Shown here piece after piece: positions 1-4,709 of a DNA stretch of 6,722 bases. The notes beneath the pieces were generated by a model. The model was not told the DNA's origin. It did not search any database and saw nothing but the letters and a program-made list of their open reading frames with translations. The translations under genes were made by a program, and so were the position numbers. The stretch comes from Acidobacteriaceae bacterium (GTDB taxonomy: Bacteria > Acidobacteriota > Terriglobia > Bryobacterales > Bryobacteraceae), in assembly GCA_019246575.1 (NCBI GenBank), contig JAFAQG010000050.1, positions 1 to 6,722 of the forward strand, written 5' to 3'. How positions within the stretch are numbered: the first letter of the stretch is position 1; each line of letters opens with the position of its first letter.

Positions 1-1
1 A

Positions 2-55
2 GATCGCGCTAATTCGGCCTATCTGCCGGTCGGCGTTGATATAGGCGCGTTGTAA
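2..55 (+). other. Possible C-terminal tail of an upstream gene cut by the window edge
   Basis: One forward frame is open from the first bases and stops at TAA (53-55). It would encode the 17-residue tail DRANSAYLPVGVDIGAL. I do not recognise a family. The other two forward frames also stop within the first 44 bases, so this is only the best-looking of three short options. If it is real, it would end an upstream gene on the same strand as the SDR and PIG-L genes. Confidence 0.18.
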
Positions 56-331
56 CATCAATCGTGACAGACGGCACCGCTGGAAGCAAAGGCATTCCAG
101 TTCTTCGAGGCACGAAAGAGCAAACACAATAGGAGATCAGAATCAATCTTTCTTTGCAAGGCAATCATAGCACCACCGGCGGGCAATAAGGGTTTTGGGA
201 GCGCACGACCGGTCGGTTCCTCGAGGATTTGTCCTGAGGTATTCCTTTTGCGCAGTTGCAGCCCTGAACAATAGCGCGCGGCTCGCCACGCCAACAGAGG
301 CAAATGAGCGTTTTATGGCGCGAGGTTCGAC
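56..331. other. Leader region without an intact gene, upstream of the SDR gene
   Basis: No frame on either strand gives a convincing protein in this stretch. The minus-strand frame at 303-58 (81 codons) has no recognisable motif. The stretch holds a short plus-strand frame GTG 64 to TAG 132, whose stop overlaps an AGGAG sequence (131-135), the usual layout of a gene junction in an operon. No proper start codon follows, only ATC at 142. It also holds two adjacent perfect 10-base palindromes (206-215 and 218-227). I see no tRNA, no clear terminator and no strong -35/-10 pair. The region may be a relic of an earlier gene order plus the SDR promoter. Confidence 0.5.
131..205 (+). pseudogene. Possible decayed 5' end of a short-chain dehydrogenase gene
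   Basis: A strong Shine-Dalgarno core, AGGAG (131-135), lies six bases before codon ATC at 142. Reading from 142 gives INLSLQGNHSTTGGQ and then TAA. This resembles the usual start of an SDR protein (xLxLxGKxAxVTGGxxGIG), including the intact SDR that begins at 332. After a one-base shift just past the stop the sequence reads GFGSAR, which would complete the TGGxxGxGxA cofactor-binding loop. The seen facts are the Shine-Dalgarno and the residues. That this is a dead SDR with a lost ATG, a stop and a frameshift is inference from a very short stretch. Chance resemblance is quite possible. Confidence 0.22.
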
Positions 332-334
332 TTG
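322..334 (+). promoter_or_regulatory. Ribosome binding site and TTG start of the SDR gene
   Basis: GAGG at 322-325 is followed after six bases by TTG at 332. The frame has a stop at 305-307 and no ATG or GTG between that stop and 332, so TTG is the only usable start. It also places the cofactor-binding glycine motif at residues 13-20, the usual SDR position. Confidence 0.65.
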
Positions 335-1129
335 GAGCTGAAACTCAAAGGCAAAGTTGCGATCGTTACCGGCGGCGCGAACGGGATTGGTTTTGCTATC
401 GCACGCCGGTTGCAGCACTCCGGCGCATTCGTCTGGATTTTGGACTTGGAATCGGAAAATCCTCACCGGGTTGCAGAATCCATCGGTGCGCGAGCCATTG
501 TTGCTGATGTAACTGATCGCTCTTCGCTGGAACGTGCAGTTGCGGAAGTGAAGAACGTATCCATACTCGCCCACTGTGCTGGCATTGTGACTCCGCAGCA
601 TCTGCTCACAGCTTCGCCGGACGTCTGGCGGCGCACCATCGACGTCAATCTCACAGGCACGTTTCACGTCGTGCAGATTGCCGCAGCGGCGATGAAGGAG
701 AACGGGAACGGGGCGATACTCATGGTTGCGTCCACCAACGCCTTCGATGGCGAGGCGGGCCTGGTTGCTTATAACTCCAGTAAAGCCGGGATGCTCGGAA
801 TTCTGCATACCGCGGCAAACGAATTCGGGCCGTACGGCATCCGTGTTAACGCCCTGTGTCCGGGCCTAATTCGCACGCGCCTTACCGCGGATTATTTCGG
901 CGATAGAGCTCGGATTCAAGAATACTTTCGGCACATACCTTTGGGGCGAGGCGGAGAACCGGACGAAGTCGCAACCGCGGCGGCCTTCCTGCTGTCCGAT
1001 GCTGCATCCTTCATCACCGGCGCGACCCTGTTAGTCGACGGGGGCCAAATGGCCGCTAAATTCGGTAGCTGGAACGAAATCGACGCATCTTTCGTTGAAG
1101 ATCGATGGGTGCGCAAATCTTCGACATGA
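332..1129 (+). CDS. Short-chain dehydrogenase/reductase (classical SDR, probably NAD-dependent)
   Basis: A cytosolic oxidoreductase of 265 residues, typical of classical SDRs, that should interconvert an alcohol and a ketone using a nicotinamide cofactor. The Rossmann motif TGGANGIG is at residues 13-20. Asp38 at the end of the second strand favours NAD over NADP. D59-V60 is the adenine-contacting pair, HCAG (81-84) stands in for the usual NNAG, and Asn106, Ser134, Tyr147 and Lys151 form the complete catalytic tetrad. The PG motif is at 177-178 and a TGATLLVDGG C-terminal signature follows. About 20 extra residues trail that signature. The start is TTG, set by GAGG and by an upstream stop. 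The 3' end overlaps the PIG-L start as ATGA, so the two are likely co-translated. The substrate cannot be read from the sequence; neighbours suggest a sugar or polyol derivative. Annotators often label such proteins 3-oxoacyl-ACP reductase or glucose 1-dehydrogenase, which the sequence alone does not justify. Confidence 0.93.
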   Translation: MELKLKGKVAIVTGGANGIGFAIARRLQHSGAFVWILDLESENPHRVAESIGARAIVADVTDRSSLERAVAEVKNVSILAHCAGIVTPQHLLTASPDVWRRTIDVNLTGTFHVVQIAAAAMKENGNGAILMVASTNAFDGEAGLVAYNSSKAGMLGILHTAANEFGPYGIRVNALCPGLIRTRLTADYFGDRARIQEYFRHIPLGRGGEPDEVATAAAFLLSDAASFITGATLLVDGGQMAAKFGSWNEIDASFVEDRWVRKSST

Positions 1130-1926
1130 ACACCCGGAGTCCGGTACAAGTTCTCGCCATTCACGCCCATCCGGACGATGTTGAGATTCTGTGCGCTGGA
1201 ACACTCACTCTGCTTGCCCAGCAAGGCCACGGTGTGAGCATCAGTTCCATGACGCCCGGAGACTGCGGCTCACATGAGCATAGCGCGAATGAGATTGCCG
1301 CCATCAGGCGTGAAGAAGCGGGCCGAGCGGCGGCACTCATCGGCGCCACTTACACGTGCGCCGAATTTCGGGATCTTAGTATCTTCTCGACCGATTCCGC
1401 ACGGCGCCGCGTTACGGCTTTGCTAAGAAGCGCAAAGCCCGATATCGTCGTAACCTCCGCGCCCATCGACTATATGTGCGACCACGAGACGACGAGTGCC
1501 CTGGTGCGCGACGCGTGCTTTGCTGCGCCCGCCCCGAACTACTGCACCCGGGAATTCAGCGCTGCCGATCCTCTTCCAGCCGTTCCTCATCTCTATTTCA
1601 TGGACCCCATCGGAGCCGGGAAGGATGCGTGTCGCGATTTTTTCATTAACATTGACTCGGTGTTTGCTACGAAGCGCGCGATGCTTGCTGAACATCGAAG
1701 CCAACGGGCGTGGCTCGCGAAACATCACGGCATCGACGACTATCTGGATCAGATGGAACGCTGGTCGAAGGCGCACGGCGAGCGAGTGGGAACCACATAT
1801 GCCGAAGGTTTCACTCAGTGCCGCCGGCACGGCTATCCGGAAACTCCGCTACTTCAGAACTTGCTACAGGAGTATTGCTGCCCGACACCTGCTCTGCGAC
1901 AAGGCTCGCGGCGGGAACGGTTGTGA
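1126..1926 (+). CDS. PIG-L / LmbE family zinc-dependent deacetylase
   Basis: PIG-L enzymes hydrolyse N-acetyl groups, classically from GlcNAc conjugates, using one zinc ion. The N-terminal AHPDDVE motif (residues 14-20, counting from 1126) supplies His15 and Asp18 as expected zinc ligands and Asp17 as the expected general base. A later DYMCDHETTS segment holds Asp119-His120, the expected third ligand. The MTPGDCGS stretch near residue 45 and the ACFAAPAPNY stretch belong to a common but poorly characterised branch of the family. There is no signal peptide, so it should act in the cytosol. ATG 1126 overlaps the SDR stop as ATGA, favouring translational coupling. An in-frame ATG at 1105, with a weak GAAG ahead of it, is the alternative and adds seven residues. 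The last 15 or so residues, after the HGYPETPLLQNLL segment where such proteins normally end, are Arg- and Cys-rich and lie antisense to another reading frame. That tail may be run-on across a rearrangement junction. The substrate is unknown; an N-acyl sugar is a family-based guess. Confidence 0.9.
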   Translation: MNTRSPVQVLAIHAHPDDVEILCAGTLTLLAQQGHGVSISSMTPGDCGSHEHSANEIAAIRREEAGRAAALIGATYTCAEFRDLSIFSTDSARRRVTALLRSAKPDIVVTSAPIDYMCDHETTSALVRDACFAAPAPNYCTREFSAADPLPAVPHLYFMDPIGAGKDACRDFFINIDSVFATKRAMLAEHRSQRAWLAKHHGIDDYLDQMERWSKAHGERVGTTYAEGFTQCRRHGYPETPLLQNLLQEYCCPTPALRQGSRRERL

Positions 1927-2014
1927 ACGACGATGCCGCCGCGCCCGAAGCCAGGAGCTGTGAGAAGCCTCGACGTGTCAGTGCATCCTCCTCGCGGCTT
2001 TTGGGTCGCCTCAT
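1811..2014 (-). pseudogene. Truncated gene start encoding a twin-arginine signal peptide
   Basis: This 67-codon frame starts with ATG at 2014, overlapping the stop of the lipoyl gene as ATGA, the standard layout of coupled genes. Its product has a basic N-region, a twin-arginine motif TRRGFSQ (residues 13-19), a small-residue hydrophobic stretch LLASGAAASS (20-29) and a plausible cleavage region near PAAS (34-37). These are the parts of a Tat export signal of a folded periplasmic or cofactor protein. No mature domain follows: from about residue 45 the frame lies antisense to the conserved end of the PIG-L gene and stops at 1811. I infer the 5' end of a larger exported-protein gene whose body was lost when the PIG-L region was joined here. 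It could instead be a chance frame, or a true short protein with the convergent genes simply overlapping. The exported protein's family cannot be told. Confidence 0.38.
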
Positions 2015-2262
2015 TCCACTTCCAATATCGGCTCCCCTACTTTAACCGTCTGGCCAGGGTCTACCAGCAACGCCACGACACGTCCGGCTATGGGCGCCGG
2101 GAGATCCACTACAACCTTATCCGTCTCCACAGACATGATCGGGTCGCCTTCGGCGATCACGTCGCCAATCGAGACCAGCCATCCGGATACGGTGACGTCG
2201 CTCGCGGCCTCGTTCAGTTTATCCAGAAGGATCTGCCGCCTCATCTGGTTTATCCGGATCAT
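2011..2262 (-). CDS. Free-standing lipoyl (biotinyl/lipoyl) domain protein
   Basis: An 83-residue protein that is a single lipoyl domain, the swinging-arm carrier of 2-oxoacid and acetoin dehydrogenase complexes. The motif VETDKVVVDLPAP places the lipoylated lysine at residue 49 in the DK turn, and the symmetric half AGRVVALLVDPGQTVKVGEP follows, ending cleanly in EVE. There is no Pro/Ala linker, no peripheral subunit-binding domain and no acyltransferase core, so this is not a full E2. Glu/Thr before DK and the ETDK sequence argue for lipoate over biotin, where AMKM would be expected. The start at 2262 is the first ATG after an in-frame stop (2278-2280); Met7 at 2244 is also possible, and neither has a clear Shine-Dalgarno. 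It is divergent from the ROK gene, and its partner E1 genes are on the other strand about 1.4 kb away. It probably serves as acyl acceptor for that E1 pair. A Tat-signal frame follows it with an ATGA overlap. Confidence 0.85.
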   Translation of the reverse strand: MIRINQMRRQILLDKLNEAASDVTVSGWLVSIGDVIAEGDPIMSVETDKVVVDLPAPIAGRVVALLVDPGQTVKVGEPILEVE

Positions 2263-2342
2263 ACTAGCACGCCGACTTTAACTCTGAAAAGAAGTATTTG
2301 AGGAAAATTGCCTGCGCTCCATCGTGCAAGAATGGACAGCGA
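2263..2342. promoter_or_regulatory. Divergent intergenic region between the lipoyl gene and the ROK regulator
   Basis: These 80 bases must hold the promoters of the minus-strand lipoyl gene and of the plus-strand ROK gene if both are transcribed from here. The middle (about 2277-2310) is AT-rich compared with its surroundings. A loose inverted pair ATTT (2296-2299) and AAAT (2305-2308) recalls the arms of the repeat upstream of E1 alpha but with a shorter spacer. I cannot place convincing -35 and -10 boxes. Divergence from a regulator gene is a common arrangement for autoregulation. Confidence 0.35.
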
Positions 2343-3614
2343 ATGCCCCGAGTGGCAGATGAATGGCTGCGCCGCGTGCTTCGCAATCTGTACCAGCGCC
2401 GTACGGTGACACGCGCCGATATCCTCGAATCGACGCGCCTGAACCCGGCGAGCGTCAGCCATGCGCTCCAGCTGCTGATGGAGCGGGGCCTTGTGCTCCG
2501 CGTGGGCCAAATCGAATCCAACGGCGGCCGCAGACGCGAGCTCCTCAAACTGAACGCCGATGCGGGGTACTTTGTCGCCGTAGATCTCGAAGGCACGAGC
2601 ATCCGGTTTGCGCTCACGAACTTTGTCGGCGATATCCGTTGCCGGTGGGAGGCAGACATCGACTTTGGTGAGACTCTCGATATTCAACGGATCATCGGCG
2701 GTATCGATCGGGTGCTGCGAAATTTGAACCCCCACGAGCGCTCCCAAGCCCTCGCCGTGGGTATCAGCCATCCGGGGATCAGCGAACATGGCCGCGTCAC
2801 CGCCTTCAATCTGGGCTGGTCGGGGTTCCCTCTCATTGACGAACTCAAGAAACGCGTGTCACTGCCGATTTTCGTCGAGAAATATCACCGCACGTGTATT
2901 CTTGCGGAACGCTCGGTGGGCGCCGCGCAGGGGAAGAAGAACTGTATCTACGTGATCCTCGGCATCGGTGTCGGTATTGGGGCGCTGGTACAGGGCAGAT
3001 TGCTCGAAGGCCATCATGGCATGGCTGGAGAAGTCGGTCATATCACGATCGATCCGCAAGCGAAGGACCGCTGCAATTGCGGCCGCTTCGGGTGCCTCGA
3101 GGCGATCGCATCCAGCCCGAACATCGTCCGGCAGTATCTTGAAAGGAACAAACGAACCCGTCAAGCGCGCGCCATGCGAGTAACGGAAGTCTTCGAAGCG
3201 GCGCGTCAGGGGGATCGGACTGCAGTGGAAGTGCTGGACCGTGCGGCCAAGTGCCTAGGCCTCGCGATTGCACACACGGTAAACCTGCTCAATCCCGAGT
3301 TAATCATCTTCGGCGGCGATGTTGACGAAGCCCAGGACGTCTTGCTCGGTAAAGTGAAAGACGAGATTCTCCGCCACACGTTGCCGAAGTTGACGGAGGG
3401 CCTCGAGATCACCGTCAGTGCTCTGGGACTGGACATCGGATTGAAGGGTGCGGCATCGCTTGCCTTTCATAATTCGCTTGCCGAGCCGCGTTTGCTGAAG
3501 CGTATGTGCGAGCCGTGTCATTTTAGCGCCCCTGCGCCGAACGCCCCCGTGGTATCCCCGCCGGCGCCGCGCCGAAGGAGCCGTCTCAAATCGGGCTTGC
3601 CGATCCTTTCCTAG
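2343..3614 (+). CDS. ROK-family transcriptional regulator (NagC/Mlc/XylR type)
   Basis: A DNA-binding protein of about 423 residues, the normal size for a ROK regulator, which binds a sugar or sugar derivative and usually represses a catabolic operon. Residues about 15-55 form a winged helix-turn-helix (TRADILESTRLNPASVSHAL, then RGLVLR), joined through the usual GGRRRELLKLN segment to the ROK fold. The first phosphate-loop motif is DLEGT (81-85). The GEVGHI segment with His233 and the Cys cluster CNCGRFGC (Cys244, Cys246, Cys251) complete a ROK zinc site. The position where sugar kinases carry ENDAN, with the catalytic Asp, reads EKYHR (179-183), so kinase activity is very unlikely and a regulator role is favoured. 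The last 35 or so residues are an unusual Pro/Arg-rich tail. The frame is open from TTG 2298; ATG 2343, with GGA six bases ahead, gives the more usual N-terminus. It lies just upstream of the E1 genes and divergent from the lipoyl gene, so these are its probable targets. The effector is unknown. Confidence 0.92.
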   Translation: MPRVADEWLRRVLRNLYQRRTVTRADILESTRLNPASVSHALQLLMERGLVLRVGQIESNGGRRRELLKLNADAGYFVAVDLEGTSIRFALTNFVGDIRCRWEADIDFGETLDIQRIIGGIDRVLRNLNPHERSQALAVGISHPGISEHGRVTAFNLGWSGFPLIDELKKRVSLPIFVEKYHRTCILAERSVGAAQGKKNCIYVILGIGVGIGALVQGRLLEGHHGMAGEVGHITIDPQAKDRCNCGRFGCLEAIASSPNIVRQYLERNKRTRQARAMRVTEVFEAARQGDRTAVEVLDRAAKCLGLAIAHTVNLLNPELIIFGGDVDEAQDVLLGKVKDEILRHTLPKLTEGLEITVSALGLDIGLKGAASLAFHNSLAEPRLLKRMCEPCHFSAPAPNAPVVSPPAPRRRSRLKSGLPILS

Positions 3615-3627
3615 CTCCGCTCAGACA

Positions 3628-3646
3628 TATTTTAGTTGACAAAATA
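3628..3646. promoter_or_regulatory. AT-rich inverted repeat, candidate ROK operator
   Basis: Perfect six-base arms TATTTT (3628-3633) and AAAATA (3641-3646) are separated by seven bases. The spacer and the first base of the right arm contain the TTGACA box, so a bound protein would block the promoter. Known ROK operators (NagC, Mlc, XylR) are AT-rich inverted repeats of similar overall style, and the ROK gene ends only 14 bases upstream. That this is the operator is inference; six-base AT arms can also arise by chance in an AT-rich promoter. Confidence 0.42.
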
Positions 3647-3664
3647 AACGATGCAATGTAATCT
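3636..3664 (+). promoter_or_regulatory. Sigma70-like promoter for the E1 alpha-E1 beta operon
   Basis: A perfect -35 box TTGACA (3636-3641) stands in a short AT-rich island within GC-rich sequence. A -10 candidate TGTAAT (3657-3662) matches five of six consensus bases at a 15-base spacing; TAATCT (3659-3664) gives the preferred 17-base spacing with a poorer match. Transcription would start near 3670, downstream of the ATG at 3651, which supports the TTG at 3684 as the translation start of E1 alpha. Confidence 0.5.
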
Positions 3665-3683
3665 TGGCGGACGGGAAACACCT

Positions 3684-4709
3684 TTGAATTTGTCGAGTGC
3701 CAGGTCTGGATTGACTCAAGATGGATCGGAAAGTGCGGGGGCGCAGCGGCATGGCCCTTTACTGGCGATGTATGGGCAAATGCTCCGCATCCGCCTTTTC
3801 GAGCTGAAAATGGCGGAGATCTTTGCGGCGCGCATGAAAGCCGGCGATTTCCCGGGCGCTCTTCATACTTATGTCGGTGAAGAAGCCGTCGCGGTGGGAG
3901 TTTGCGCCGCGCTGCGAGCCGATGACTACGTTTTCAGCACGCATCGGGGGCACGGCCATGCCATCGCGAAAGGCGTGGATTTGGATCGCGTCGCCGCCGA
4001 GGTCAACGGCCGTGCGACGGGGGTGTCGCGCGGCCACGGGGGATCGATGCATCTTTACGATGCCGAGACCGGCTTTATGGGAACGAACGGTGTGGTCGGC
4101 GGCGGATTGCCGCTTTGTCTCGGGACCGCTTACGCGTCCGTCTATCTCGGCAACGGCCGCGTTACGGTGGCTTTCTTCGGAGAGGGCGCCGCATCGCAGG
4201 GTTCGTTTCATGAGTCGCTGAATATGGCGGCCTTGATGCGCTGGCCCGTGGTCTACGTTTGCGAAAACAACCTCTACGCCGCAACGACTCACGTCTCGGT
4301 CAATTGCCCGCTACCCGACATCGCGGGCCGTGCGTCGGCATACGGAATTCCAGGCCTGAGTGTAGACGGCAACGATGTGCTTGCCGTGCGGGAAGCCGCA
4401 AGCGATGCCGTGTTGCGGGCGCGCGAGGGTTTGGGTCCCACATTGGTGGAATGTAAGACCTACCGGCATCATCCCCATTGCATGGTGATTCCGGAGCACC
4501 GGCCTTATAAAGAAAGCGCGCAATGGCGCGAGCGCGATCCGATCCCGGCGTTCCGGTCATATCTTTTGTCCATGACCGATCCGGTCAGTCCGGAAGTGCT
4601 CGACGGCATCGATGCTACGGAAAAACTGCGCGTTGAGGCCGCGGTGACATTTACGAAAGCGAGCCCGGCGCCCGAACCGGACCAACTCCACGGAACACTG
4701 TGGGCTTAG
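3684..4709 (+). CDS. Thiamine-diphosphate 2-oxoacid/acetoin dehydrogenase E1 component, alpha subunit
   Basis: With the beta subunit this forms the alpha2beta2 E1 that decarboxylates a 2-oxoacid (or cleaves acetoin) on thiamine diphosphate and passes the acyl group to a lipoyl domain. Numbering from the upstream ATG 3651: the N-terminal helix motif LLAMYGQMLRIRLFE is at about 37-51, STHRGHGHAIAKG at 96-108 and RGHGGSMHLYD at 127-137. The thiamine/metal motif runs from GEGAASQG (177-184) to CENN (204-207), with Glu in place of the common Asp of GDG. The segment TYRHHPHCMVIPEHRPY (270-286) occupies the place of the usual YRxxGHSxxDxxxYR loop but differs from it. TTG 3684 has GGGA seven bases ahead and lies downstream of the predicted promoter (341 residues); ATG 3651 would give 352, and Met40 is a third option. 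It abuts the beta gene with zero spacing. Branched-chain, pyruvate or acetoin specificity cannot be decided from the sequence. Confidence 0.93.
   Translation: MNLSSARSGLTQDGSESAGAQRHGPLLAMYGQMLRIRLFELKMAEIFAARMKAGDFPGALHTYVGEEAVAVGVCAALRADDYVFSTHRGHGHAIAKGVDLDRVAAEVNGRATGVSRGHGGSMHLYDAETGFMGTNGVVGGGLPLCLGTAYASVYLGNGRVTVAFFGEGAASQGSFHESLNMAALMRWPVVYVCENNLYAATTHVSVNCPLPDIAGRASAYGIPGLSVDGNDVLAVREAASDAVLRAREGLGPTLVECKTYRHHPHCMVIPEHRPYKESAQWRERDPIPAFRSYLLSMTDPVSPEVLDGIDATEKLRVEAAVTFTKASPAPEPDQLHGTLWA

Noticed and set aside
58..303. An 81-codon minus-strand frame in the leader region
   Set aside because: No motif, no ribosome binding site and an unusual composition; it is the only frame in a gene-poor stretch but nothing supports it as a gene.
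240..341. Forward frame reading YSFCAVAALNNSARLA, which recalls the YxxxK helix of SDR proteins
   Set aside because: The lysine is missing, and it lies only about 30 codons after the putative SDR start at 142, where over 100 would be expected. Taken as chance, unless the remnant carries a large deletion.
143..808. A 221-codon minus-strand frame over the SDR gene
   Set aside because: It lies antisense to the SDR cofactor and active-site coding region and shows no recognisable domain.
1933..2301. A 122-codon plus-strand frame between PIG-L and ROK
   Set aside because: It is the complement of the lipoyl gene, whose ETDK motif and domain pattern are unmistakable.
2298..2342. TTG start 45 bases upstream for the ROK gene
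   Set aside because: The added residues (RKIACAPSCKNGQR) do not resemble ROK N-termini, and ATG 2343 puts the helix-turn-helix at the usual distance. Kept only as an alternative.
2259..2789. A 176-codon minus-strand frame that could extend upstream of the lipoyl gene
   Set aside because: It is antisense to the ROK helix-turn-helix and kinase-like fold, is in a different frame from the lipoyl gene and has no domain signature. The lipoyl frame itself has a stop at 2278-2280.
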